64,000 nucleotides of DNA from Streptomyces sp. NBC_00554 (GTDB taxonomy: Bacteria; Actinomycetota; Actinomycetes; Streptomycetales; Streptomycetaceae): positions 6,634,001-6,698,000 of the forward strand of contig NZ_CP107799.1 in assembly GCF_041431135.1 (NCBI RefSeq), read 5' to 3'. The notes beneath the pieces are model-generated. The model had not been told where the DNA came from. It did no database searches and was given only the letters and a program-made list of their open reading frames with translations. Numbering within the stretch: the stretch's first letter is position 1; every line of letters starts with the position of its first letter. Positions 18,215 to 25,691 of the stretch are shown piece by piece. Position numbers and translations under genes: made by a program.

Positions 18215-19129
18215 ATGGCGGTTGACGCTGCTCAATCAGAAGAGGGATTCACGTCGGCGGGTGCTACGCGGGTGATGGTGGCCGCGTGCCAGGCTGCGGG
18301 GCTCGACGACAGAGGCGCGGAGTTGATCCGCCTCGGAGAGAACGGGTTGTTCCGGCTGGCTTCGGCCCCGGTGATCGTGCGTGTGGCCCGTGGGCAAGAG
18401 TGGCTGCCGAAAGCGCGTGTTGAGGTGGGCGTCTCGCGGTGGTTGGCGGAGGAAGGATTCCCTGCCGCTCGCATCGTTGAGGATCTTGAGCAGCCGTTCT
18501 TGATCGAAGGGCATCCGGTGACCTTCTGGCATCTGATCATTGAGGGTGATCGGAAGGCGACCTATGGGGAGTTGGGGGGTGTCCTGCGGGATCTGCACTC
18601 CTTGACGGTGCCGGACGGTCTGGAGCTGCCCTCGTTCGAGCCCTTCGACAAGCAGGAGTTGCGGCTAGACCGGGCCGTGATCCCGGAGGATGACAAGGTC
18701 TTCCTCCGGAAGCGGTGGCGGGAGCTGCAAGACAGGTACGCGGAGTTGAGGTTCGAGACCCCCAAGGGGCCGGTGCACGGTGATGCTCACGTGCAGAACC
18801 TCATGGTCGACGATCAAGGGCAAGTGATCCTGATCGACTTCGAGGCCTTCTGCTTCGATCACCCTGAATGGGACCTGATGGTCACGTCCGTTGAGCACCA
18901 CAGTCTTGGGTGGCAGACCGACGAGCAGTATGCCGACTTCGTGGCCGCGTACGGGCGGGACCTGTACGACTGGCACGGGTACGAGACGCTGCGTGGCCTG
19001 CAAGAGTTCGGCATGACGACGTGGCTGATGCAGAACGTGCAGGAAGACGAGCAGACGGCGGCCGAGTACCGCCGGCGCATTGCTGGTCTGCGCAATGACG
19101 ACGCGCCTCGGGATTGGCGGCCCTGGTAG
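18215..19129 (+). CDS. Aminoglycoside phosphotransferase-family kinase-like protein
   Basis: A 304-residue protein of the APH/choline kinase-like fold. The catalytic loop VHGDAHVQNLMVD (HxDxxxxN) and the metal-binding DFE block ILIDFEAFCFDHPEWDL are intact, so phosphotransfer is plausible; the substrate is unknown. Similar genes sit next to HTH-TPR regulators in many Streptomyces accessory regions, as here. ATG 18215 is chosen because GGGGAG lies upstream and an earlier GTG (18155) adds only non-conserved Arg-rich residues. It is convergent with the next gene, with 3 bases between the stops. Confidence 0.75.
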   Translation: MAVDAAQSEEGFTSAGATRVMVAACQAAGLDDRGAELIRLGENGLFRLASAPVIVRVARGQEWLPKARVEVGVSRWLAEEGFPAARIVEDLEQPFLIEGHPVTFWHLIIEGDRKATYGELGGVLRDLHSLTVPDGLELPSFEPFDKQELRLDRAVIPEDDKVFLRKRWRELQDRYAELRFETPKGPVHGDAHVQNLMVDDQGQVILIDFEAFCFDHPEWDLMVTSVEHHSLGWQTDEQYADFVAAYGRDLYDWHGYETLRGLQEFGMTTWLMQNVQEDEQTAAEYRRRIAGLRNDDAPRDWRPW

Positions 19130-19132
19130 CTG

Positions 19133-20503
19133 CTACTCGTCGTCCAGGCGGGCGAGCGCGTCGTGCACCTGGTCGTTGAAGGCTGCCACCGTCGGGTTCG
19201 ACGCGTGGGCGCTCACCTCAACCTGGAAGTCGGTCACGTAGCGCTGGAAGCGTGACGACTGGAGACTGTCGCCGTCGTCCACGGCCAGACTGGCTGTCGT
19301 GACGGCGGCTTCCAACTCGCCGTTCAGTAGCTGGCTTTGGGCGAGCACCATGCGGCAGAACCCCAGGGTTCGGGCGTACTTCGGGTCGGTGTCGTTGACG
19401 GCGCGCTGGGCGTGCTCGACGGACTCGCGGCGCATCTTGAGATCGCGGAAGCAGTGGCACAACTCGCCCATGAGCTCCGCGGAGTCGAAGTAGCTGAGCC
19501 ATGACGGGTCGTCGGCCATATCAGCGCGCTCGAAGTAGCGTTCCGCTTCGTTCATGGCCCGGCCAGCACCGATCGGGTCACCTGCGTTGGACAGGGCGCG
19601 GGCCTCCATCGCCGAGTTCAACGCCATGGCACGGGGAGTGGCCCGGCCCTTCGCTCCCTCGACGGCGGCGCGGGCAAGCTGGGCGGACTGGGCGTGGTTC
19701 CCGAGGTAGTTGGCCTGGTGGCTGAGGTTGCCGAGGATGCGGGCGCCGAACATCCGGTCGTCGATCACCTGCGACAGGCGCAGGGTGGATGTCAGGTAGC
19801 GGTGGGCCAGAGGGTGGTTTCCGGAGTCGTACGCGGTCCACGCGAGCAACTGGGAGATCTCGGCGGCGGCGCCGAATAGCGCCGTACCGACCCGTTCGCT
19901 GTAGCTGGCGCTGAGCAGCGGTAGGACCTCGTGGCGGAAATAGTGCCGCAAGGCCTTGTGGCCGTGCCCTCCGCCGAACTTGAAGTCGAGCTGCATGAAC
20001 ATGTCCGCGGCGGCTCGGATCGCGTTGACGTCGCGCATGCCGACGCGTTGGGAAGCGGGTCTGTCGGCCTGGACGCCGTCGGGGCGGGCCACCATCCATG
20101 ACAGGACTGCGGAGCTGAGATCGGTGTCCGCGATGACCAGCGGTCCGCCCGATGGGGTGTCGGCTCGCTCCTCGGCGAGTCCGTCGAGCATCGACAGCAC
20201 ATCGGGCACGGTGTCCGGGTAGCCGACCGGCTGCGGTGTGGGCTGCTGGAGCTGGCGGAAGAATCCGAGATCGCTGGGCGTGATGCGGCGGTTCAGCTTG
20301 GTGCCGAGCACATCCGCCATGATCGCTGCTGTCTGGGGCTGGATGCCGGAGCCGTCTCGCCAGCGCTGCACGGCGACGTGCGTTGTCCCGAGACTCGTGC
20401 CCCGGCGTGTGGCGGCATCCTGCATGCGTTTCGCGAGGCCTTTGTTCGAGACCTTCGCTTCGTCCATGACGGCGATTAAGTGCGCGTTCGGCTCTCGGCT
20501 CAT
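19133..20503 (-). CDS. XRE-type HTH and TPR-like repeat regulator
   Basis: A 456-residue protein. The N-terminal 75 residues contain a helix-turn-helix (NKGLAKRMQDAATRRG...VAVQRWRDG...ADVLGTKL) like those of Streptomyces XRE regulators. Residues about 150-450 are helical repeats of TPR type (AHRYLTSTLRLSQ, ARAAVEGAKG, EHAQRAVND). The start is the ATG at 20503; the frame is open further upstream but those residues are non-conserved and Arg-rich. Its divergent neighbour encodes an ATP-binding anti-sigma-like protein. This pairing is common in Streptomyces (WhiJ/AbaA-like arrangements). The target is unknown. Confidence 0.75.
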   Translation of the reverse strand: MSREPNAHLIAVMDEAKVSNKGLAKRMQDAATRRGTSLGTTHVAVQRWRDGSGIQPQTAAIMADVLGTKLNRRITPSDLGFFRQLQQPTPQPVGYPDTVPDVLSMLDGLAEERADTPSGGPLVIADTDLSSAVLSWMVARPDGVQADRPASQRVGMRDVNAIRAAADMFMQLDFKFGGGHGHKALRHYFRHEVLPLLSASYSERVGTALFGAAAEISQLLAWTAYDSGNHPLAHRYLTSTLRLSQVIDDRMFGARILGNLSHQANYLGNHAQSAQLARAAVEGAKGRATPRAMALNSAMEARALSNAGDPIGAGRAMNEAERYFERADMADDPSWLSYFDSAELMGELCHCFRDLKMRRESVEHAQRAVNDTDPKYARTLGFCRMVLAQSQLLNGELEAAVTTASLAVDDGDSLQSSRFQRYVTDFQVEVSAHASNPTVAAFNDQVHDALARLDDE

Positions 20504-20710
20504 GCTCCCCTGCCAGCCCGAGAATGACAGCGAGTATTCATCGTGGCACAGCGCACTGACATTGGGGGGTTCATCGGCGAACCCCCTTTGCCTTTGCTGG
20601 TGTTCACGTGAACCCCCTGGTGAACGCTCCCGGCTGGGCGGCCTGCGCCGTTCACTGTTCGGCACGGAGCGGCGGGCTACGGAGCCTGTCGACAGTCGGG
20701 AACGGACGCC

Positions 20711-21250
20711 ATGAATGCTCAAGAGAGCAAACACAGAGCGAACACCCTCGGGACGGTCTCGTCGCGTGCAGCGGCGCAAGATCCCTCGGCTGGCCACTTC
20801 CGGGCGATGACGCTCTTCGACGAGTCCACAAGCACCGTGAGCGCCGCACGCAACATGGTGGGCGGCTGCCTCCAGGACTGGGGACTTGGCCACATGGTCG
20901 ATGATGCCCGGCTCGTCGTCTCGGAGCTGGTCGGCAACGTCGTGCACCACGCCGTGCCGGACGACTGTCTGACGCGGCCTGGTGCCGCACGGCGGATCGA
21001 CGTGCTGGTGAAGGCGTGGCCGGGATGGCTGTTCATCGGCGTCGCTGATGAGGACTCAACTCCCCCAGACCTTCCGGCGGGCGAGTTCGTTTCACCGGAA
21101 CTGGTGGGCGACTTCTCCGAGGCGATGTTGCCGGACCGAGGGCGCGGACTGCTGATCATTCAGCGGCTGGCCGATGCGGTGTGGTGGTCGCCGAGGGAGC
21201 AGGGCGGCAAGACCGTGTGGTGCCGCTTCGACCTCGACGGCACTACGTAG
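20711..21250 (+). CDS. ATP-binding protein, HATPase_c anti-sigma-factor-like
   Basis: A 179-residue single-domain GHKL ATPase of the RsbW/SpoIIAB type. The N box (ARLVVSELVGNVVHHAV) and G box (DRGRGLLIIQRLADAVWW) are visible. Such proteins are numerous in Streptomyces and are often paired with HTH regulators. It is divergent from the HTH-TPR gene (207 bases between starts). The first 30 residues are a non-conserved tail. It probably acts by protein-protein interaction in the cytoplasm; a partner sigma factor or anti-anti-sigma factor is not encoded nearby. Confidence 0.8.
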   Translation: MNAQESKHRANTLGTVSSRAAAQDPSAGHFRAMTLFDESTSTVSAARNMVGGCLQDWGLGHMVDDARLVVSELVGNVVHHAVPDDCLTRPGAARRIDVLVKAWPGWLFIGVADEDSTPPDLPAGEFVSPELVGDFSEAMLPDRGRGLLIIQRLADAVWWSPREQGGKTVWCRFDLDGTT

Positions 21251-21567
21251 AGATCTCCGGGCCGTCGTCTCCTGTTGGCTCCCACGCGATCGGGAGTTGA
21301 CGGCGGCCCGGACGCCGGCCGGAGTCTGACCACTCCGGCCGTAAGGGGCGCGGCTCCTCGGTGATTCCGGGAGCTCCCCTCCCGAAGTGAGGGGCCGCGC
21401 TTCACAACCTCATACCGAGACCGGACCACCCCCGCGCCTGGACAGCAACTGGGGTGGTCCGGCAGGGGACAGCGGTCCCCGGTGCCTGATGGTACCGGGG
21501 CCGTTGCGCTGCGCATCTGCCCTGAGCCAAAGAGAGTTGACGATCCGTTACCTAGATCAGGGCAGAG
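21251..21567 (+). other. Hairpin-rich intergenic region
   Basis: There is no gene here. Three perfect stems: 21316-21325 with 21332-21341 (10 bp, 6-base loop; probable terminator of the ATPase gene), 21421-21432 with 21451-21462 (12 bp, 18-base loop), and 21465-21470 with 21475-21480 (6 bp, 4-base loop). The density suggests structured RNA or a replication-related region rather than one terminator. Confidence 0.55.
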
Positions 21568-21873
21568 GTGGGCAAGGTGACTGGCGCGGGTGAGGACTGG
21601 CTGAGAGATGGGCTCGACGTCGCGGGCGCGGACTGCGGTCTGTGGGTGCCCGGCGTCGACTACATGGCGGGCTGGCGCGATGCGAGGGAAGCTGCGGACC
21701 GGCTGAACCGGGCGTTGCTCGGTGCCGGGTTCGAGCTGTCGGAAGTACGGGCCGTCGCCTCGACGGATGAGAGCGGGCGCGGCGTCGTGCGCCTGGCGGG
21801 CTGGCCGGACGCTGCGGAACGGCTCGCCGGACTCCTGGCGGCGGTCGCGGACGGCGACGGCGGTGCAGCATGA
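21568..21873 (+). CDS. Small hypothetical protein of the element
   Basis: A 101-residue soluble protein with alternating alpha/beta character (WRDAREAADRLNRALLGAGFELSEVRAVASTDESGRGVVRLAGWPDAAERLAGLL). I do not recognise a family, but proteins with this pattern occur in Streptomyces integrative elements. GTG 21568 is the first start; GTG 21577 is an alternative. It lies in the block preceding the repressor/translocase genes. Confidence 0.5.
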   Translation: MGKVTGAGEDWLRDGLDVAGADCGLWVPGVDYMAGWRDAREAADRLNRALLGAGFELSEVRAVASTDESGRGVVRLAGWPDAAERLAGLLAAVADGDGGAA

Positions 21874-22271
21874 GGCGCCTTATCGCTGGTGAGTGGCGCG
21901 CCTGGGCACGTCGCCGGCCGCAGAGACTTTGGGCGGTAGCTGCCATGGGGCGAGTGAACAGGGGGCCCTACGCTGGCCCGGCGAATCGGGCAGGCAGTCT
22001 GCCTGCTCGCGGTTGTGTCCGATGGGCCCCCTGTTCTTCGAGGCTCGCCCCATGGGAGCTGCCTAAAGTCTCTGCGGCCGTCGACCCCCAGCCCCGCGGG
22101 CCTCGGCCCGAGTCGTCCGGTCGACGCTTCCCGACCTCAGTCGTGCTGCGGCGCGGGCAGTCGGGCGACCGGACGGGACCGGCGGCCACGCCGCATGCCC
22201 GGCCGGGGCGGCCGGGCTGCCCGGCGCGCCGCAGGCGCGCCCTTGAGGAAGTGCAGAAGGTTTCGACCGAT
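21874..22271. other. Non-coding stretch between convergent small genes
   Basis: About 400 bases with no convincing gene. The main content is the long inverted repeat at 21915-22080, followed by very GC-rich, hairpin-prone sequence to about 22240. An open frame on the plus strand crosses it, but it runs antisense through the GntR gene and has no protein-like composition. Confidence 0.5.
21915..22080. repeat. Long imperfect inverted repeat (arms of about 55 bases)
   Basis: Left arm 21915-21968 and right arm 22024-22080 are inverted copies. Exact blocks are CGGCCGCAGAGACTTT (21915-21930 with 22065-22080), CATGGGGCGAG (pairing with 22044-22054) and AACAGGGGGCCC (21957-21968 with 22024-22035), with small internal loops. 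The 55-base spacer has its own GCAGGCA/TGCCTGC hairpin. It lies between convergent small genes in the plasmid-like part of the element. Candidates: single-strand origin of rolling-circle replication, bidirectional terminator, or a remnant of a small palindromic mobile sequence. Confidence 0.75.
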
Positions 22272-22499
22272 CTACGGTTCTCGGTCCGCCTTCGGCTCGA
22301 AGCGGCGAGCGTGTGCCGCGGCACGCAGCAGCGATTGGGCAACTCGCTCGGCGTCATCGGCCGACAAGAGAATCTCTTGGGTGAACAACACCGCCAGCCG
22401 AACTGTGCCGTTCAGGGCGTTGGTTGCAACATCGACCTGTACCCCGTTGCCCGTCACGTCGTAGACCTCAAGGTCCAGATCGCTTCTGAATGCGCTCAT
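22272..22499 (-). CDS. Small hypothetical protein upstream-adjacent to the repressor
   Basis: A 75-residue protein with beta-rich N-half (DLDLEVYDVTGNGVQVDVATNALNGTVRLAVLF) and an amphipathic helix (SADDAERVAQSLLRAAAHARRF). ATG 22499 has AGGAC immediately upstream on the minus strand; a GTG at 22517 would add six residues. It follows the GntR gene on the same strand by about 33 bases, so it may share its transcript. I do not recognise a function. Confidence 0.5.
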   Translation of the reverse strand: MSAFRSDLDLEVYDVTGNGVQVDVATNALNGTVRLAVLFTQEILLSADDAERVAQSLLRAAAHARRFEPKADREP

Positions 22500-22532
22500 G
22501 TCCTGAGCATGCAGCACGGGGCGTGCCGACGT

Positions 22533-23312
22533 TCATGTGCGGGTGCGCCGTGCGGGCTGTTTGTCGGCAGTGATCCGGTAGGCGAGTTCGGCACGGTCCG
22601 CCCCGACGCGGAGTTCTTCGAGGATCAAGGGGCGGTCGTCGGTGCCGTGCGTGACACGGGCCAGATGCAGGATCGGTGTCGCGTCGGGGAGCTGGAGGGC
22701 GGTCCGCTCGTCAGGGAGTGGCATGTGGGCGCGGACCGTCTCGGACCACCACAGCTTGTGTCCGGCCTGCGTAAGGATCCAGTAGGCGGAGGCCGGGCGT
22801 CGGTCCGGGGCCTCGGCAAGCATCGGGATGCCCTCGGCCACCTCGAACGGGATCAACGTGCGGTGCATCGCCCGCGTGCCGCTGGCAGGGTCGATGAGCA
22901 GGCGGTCGCATCCGAAGAGGGCTTCCTCCTCGCCGAGTTCGAGCAGCGTGCCGGTGGCCTTGGTGGTGTGCGAGCGGTACGGGGTCGGCTCCTCGACCTC
23001 GTCCCAGACGGCGCCGTTGGGCATCACGAACCGCCCGTCCGGCGTGCGGCTGATCCGGCGTTCGAGGGTGACGCTCGGCTGACCGTCAGAGCGCACGAAG
23101 CTGCCCTTGCCGTGCCTCACCTCGATCAGCCCTTCCGCGCGCAGAGCTGCAACGGCGTTGCGGACGGTGGGGCGGGACACCTTGTAGCGCTCGATGAGCT
23201 GCGCCTCGGAGGGCAGCGGAGCGCCGGGCTCGAACTCACCCTTGAGGATCGCTTCCCGGATCGCTGCGGCCACCTGCTGGTAGAGCGCTCCGGGGCGCTG
23301 GATCTCCGTCAT
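22533..23312 (-). CDS. GntR-family repressor with UTRA domain, KorSA-like
   Basis: A 259-residue regulator. The N-terminal winged helix (LYQQVAAAIREAILKGEFEPGAPLPSEAQLIERYKVSRPTVRNAV, split by family-typical turns) is GntR/HutC-type and the C-terminal half (about 95-250) is a UTRA ligand-binding domain. In pSAM2-type elements KorSA represses the replication and transfer genes; its place here, divergent from the translocase operon, suggests the same job. ATG 23312 has GGAG 8 bases upstream; the longer open frame upstream lacks conservation. The 163-base divergent spacer should hold its operators. Confidence 0.85.
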   Translation of the reverse strand: MTEIQRPGALYQQVAAAIREAILKGEFEPGAPLPSEAQLIERYKVSRPTVRNAVAALRAEGLIEVRHGKGSFVRSDGQPSVTLERRISRTPDGRFVMPNGAVWDEVEEPTPYRSHTTKATGTLLELGEEEALFGCDRLLIDPASGTRAMHRTLIPFEVAEGIPMLAEAPDRRPASAYWILTQAGHKLWWSETVRAHMPLPDERTALQLPDATPILHLARVTHGTDDRPLILEELRVGADRAELAYRITADKQPARRTRT

Positions 23313-23475
23313 CTCGGCATCTCCGGGTCGAAGTCGTAGGTACGTCGCACGCGCGACATCACTCGTCAGCATAAGTAGTTGCATCCTCGCCGTACAGAGC
23401 CACATAGTCATAACTCATAAGGACAAGTGACGTCTGAATATGTCAGGCGTCCCGACTGGCCTAGGAGGCCAAGCA
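23313..23475. promoter_or_regulatory. Divergent promoter/operator region of the transfer-replication operon
   Basis: A 163-base spacer between the GntR repressor and the plus-strand operon. It contains a locally AT-rich direct repeat TCATAACTCATAA (23408-23420), a plausible operator or -10 area, and ends with the strong ribosome binding site AGGAGG just before ATG 23476. Confidence 0.45.
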
Positions 23476-23829
23476 ATGCAGTCCATACCCGTGGACACAG
23501 CGCGACTGGGCGTACTGCGGTGCGCCATCACGCCCGAAGCAAAGATCAGTAACTTCGAAACACAGGAGGTCAAGAAGGACCGCGACGGCAACACGATCTA
23601 CACCGTCGCCGTCATGGTGCGGCAGGACGGCCGGCGGATCTCCGTCATCGAAATCGCCGTGGCCGGTGAGCCCAAGGGCATCGAGGAAGGCCAGATCCTC
23701 AAGGTCACCGGACTGACCGCGTTCGCCTGGGCCATGGGCGACCGGCACGGAATCAGCTTCCGTGCCGACGCGATCACGCCCGTGCACGGTGCTCCCGCTA
23801 CCGGGCCGGCCAAGGCGGGTGGTGCCTGA
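23476..23829 (+). CDS. Conserved AICE protein preceding the FtsK-like gene (OB-fold-like)
   Basis: A 117-residue protein beginning MQSIPVDTARLGVLRC. The pattern of short strands (TIYTVAVMVRQDGRRISVIEIAV, ILKVTGLTAFAWAMGDRHGISFRADAI) resembles an OB fold, so a single-strand DNA-binding role is possible. Homologues precede the FtsK/TraSA-type gene in Streptomyces integrative elements. AGGAGG precedes ATG 23476; the stop overlaps the next start (TGATG), giving translational coupling. Its exact role has not been established to my knowledge. Confidence 0.7.
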   Translation: MQSIPVDTARLGVLRCAITPEAKISNFETQEVKKDRDGNTIYTVAVMVRQDGRRISVIEIAVAGEPKGIEEGQILKVTGLTAFAWAMGDRHGISFRADAITPVHGAPATGPAKAGGA

Positions 23830-25130
23830 TGGGTCCGATCGCGCTCGCCTTCGCTCTCGCCGCGCTGGCATGGGTGCTCGTCCTCGGTGACCTGCTGCGA
23901 CGGCACCGTCCGGCCTGGCACTGGTACCTCACCGGATACCCGGTCGCCGCCTGCCGGGTGCTGTTCACCTGGCGCAAGGTCGCGATGCTCAACGACCTTT
24001 CCGTCTCGCGGCGTCCGCCCCGCGGGCTCCTGGGGGACCTGGTCGTCAAGGGCGATCCGCTGCGGCCGGTAACTCCCAGGATCTCCTTCCCGCGAGCCAC
24101 CCGTCTCGGGCTGACGGCGACCGTCCGCCTGCACGCGGGCCAGACCCCGGCCACGTACCTCAAGGCCGCAGATGCCCTCGTGCACGCCTGGAAGGTGCAC
24201 GCCGTACGGGTCACCTCGCCGGAACGCGGCCTCGTACTCCTCACCGCAACCGCCACTGATCCGCTCGCGCGGCCCGGCTTAGCCTCGGCGCCCACCGCGC
24301 TCCTGTCCGCACTCATCGGCGTACTGGAGAACGGCGGCGCCTGGGTCATGGACCTGCGGCTCGTGCCGCACTGGCTCATCGCCGGGGCCACACGGTCCGG
24401 CAAGTCCACCCTGCTCGCCCGGCTCATCATCCAACTCGCCCCGCAACCCGTCGCCCTGGTCGGCATCGACTGCAAAGGCGGCATGGAACTCGGCCTCTTC
24501 GCCGCGCGACTCAGCGCACTCACGACATGCCGACGCGAGGCGGTCGCGGTACTCACCGCACTCGTCATCGACATGCAGGACCGCATGCGCACCTGCCGCT
24601 CAGCGGGCGTCCGCTCCATCTGGGAACTGCCCGAGAAGCTGCGCCCCGTACCGGTCGTCGTGATCGTCGACGAATTGGCGGAGCTGTACCTCTCCGACGG
24701 CAGGCGCGAGAGCAAGGCAGAGGCGGAACAGTGCTCCACGCTGCTGCTGCGTCTGGCTCAACTCGGCGCCGCACTCGGTATGCACCTGGTCGTCGCCGGA
24801 CAACGCGTCGGCTCCGACCTCGGCCCCGGCGTCACCGCCCTGCGCGCCCAACTCGGCGGCCGGATCTGCCACCGGGTCAACGATCCCGGCACGGCCGAGA
24901 TGGCCTTGGGTGACCTCAACAAGGACGCCGTCGTCGTCGCCCAGTCGATTACTGCGGAGGAACAGGGCGTGGCCATATGCACAGGTCCGGAGGGTGGCTG
25001 GAGCCGTGCCCGCTCGCACTTGACGACCACTGAAGAGGCCATGGCCACGGCCCGGAAACACGCGGCCATGACTCCGGAACTGCCCGGCGTAGACCGCGCC
25101 CTTGCGGCGCTGGAAGGAGACGACAAGTGA
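23829..25130 (+). CDS. FtsK/SpoIIIE-type DNA translocase, TraSA-like
   Basis: A 433-residue P-loop translocase. Walker A is GATRSGKST (186-194), Walker B is VVVIVDELAELYL (about 277-289); the AGQRVGSDLG segment further on fits the FtsK sensor region. A hydrophobic N-terminal segment (residues 4-20) probably anchors it in the membrane. In actinomycete conjugation one such protein moves double-stranded DNA between hyphae, so this is the main transfer protein of the element. It follows the OB-like gene by overlap and is followed by a small membrane protein overlapping its stop. Confidence 0.88.
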   Translation: MGPIALAFALAALAWVLVLGDLLRRHRPAWHWYLTGYPVAACRVLFTWRKVAMLNDLSVSRRPPRGLLGDLVVKGDPLRPVTPRISFPRATRLGLTATVRLHAGQTPATYLKAADALVHAWKVHAVRVTSPERGLVLLTATATDPLARPGLASAPTALLSALIGVLENGGAWVMDLRLVPHWLIAGATRSGKSTLLARLIIQLAPQPVALVGIDCKGGMELGLFAARLSALTTCRREAVAVLTALVIDMQDRMRTCRSAGVRSIWELPEKLRPVPVVVIVDELAELYLSDGRRESKAEAEQCSTLLLRLAQLGAALGMHLVVAGQRVGSDLGPGVTALRAQLGGRICHRVNDPGTAEMALGDLNKDAVVVAQSITAEEQGVAICTGPEGGWSRARSHLTTTEEAMATARKHAAMTPELPGVDRALAALEGDDK

Positions 25131-25324
25131 TCAGCGAAGGTACGGCGTTCACGTTCGCGGTGATCTTCGGGATCATCACCGTCCTCCTTGTCCGCTCCCG
25201 CGATGTCCGTGCCTGGGAAGCGGTCTGCGTCGGCCTCTTCGGGGTCTACCTCGGACAGACGCCGGTGGTCTTCACCGTCCACGGACTTCTCACGTGGATG
25301 ATCAGCGGCTTTTCCCACACCTGA
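25127..25324 (+). CDS. Small Spd-like membrane protein
   Basis: A 65-residue, almost wholly hydrophobic protein with two membrane segments (about residues 6-22 and 32-60). GTG 25127 overlaps the end of the translocase gene (GTGATC), so the two are co-translated. Position and type match the small spread (Spd) proteins of Streptomyces plasmids, which help intramycelial DNA spread. Confidence 0.65.
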   Translation: MISEGTAFTFAVIFGIITVLLVRSRDVRAWEAVCVGLFGVYLGQTPVVFTVHGLLTWMISGFSHT

Positions 25325-25343
25325 GCAGAGAGGCCTGTACGCC

Positions 25344-25457
25344 ATGTCCATGCGCCGCGTGAGGTGCCCCCACTGCAAGGGCGACGGAGCCCGGAAGACC
25401 TGGACCGGACGGCTGCGCCGCTGCCGCGTCTGCCGGGGAACCGGAACCATCCGCTGA
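25344..25457 (+). CDS. Tiny zinc-knuckle protein (DnaJ-type CxxCxGxG repeats)
   Basis: A 37-residue protein with two CxxC-Gx-G units: CPHCKGDG near the N-terminus and CRVCRGTG near the C-terminus, separated by a basic linker. These are the DnaJ zinc-finger type of repeats and can bind one zinc ion. The gene lies between the Spd-like gene and rep, on the same strand. ATG 25344 is used; ATG 25350 is possible. Similar tiny proteins occur before repSA in Streptomyces elements. The function is unknown. Confidence 0.65.
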   Translation: MSMRRVRCPHCKGDGARKTWTGRLRRCRVCRGTGTIR

Positions 25458-25497
25458 GTCCAGACACCACGCCCAACCACGCAAGGGAGCGATCCCC

Positions 25498-25528
25498 ATG
25501 ACCGACAGCGCGCCACCAACCATCACCC
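25498..25528 (+). pseudogene. Displaced rep start segment (frameshifted N-terminus)
   Basis: ATG 25498, after AAGGGAG at about 25483-25489, opens MTDSAPPTIT and would be the expected start of the initiator. Past the CCC run at 25526-25528 the protein-like sequence continues in the frame one base back. See the rep entry. Confidence 0.55.
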
Positions 25529-25691
25529 GAGCCGCTTCGGCGGCCCAACCCGGAAGGTCACCACCATCACCCCGGAATTCACCCCGGCTGACAGGCGCGC
25601 CGCCCTCGACCGCGCGGCGCGCCTGCGACAGCTCCCCGAAGCAGACCGCGACGCAATACGCATCGCCCAAGACCCCAAGTTCGCACGCTGG

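Noticed and set aside
21870..23339. Plus-strand frame of 489 codons starting ATGA after the small gene
   Set aside because: It crosses the inverted repeat and runs antisense through the GntR repressor; composition is typical of spurious GC-rich frames.
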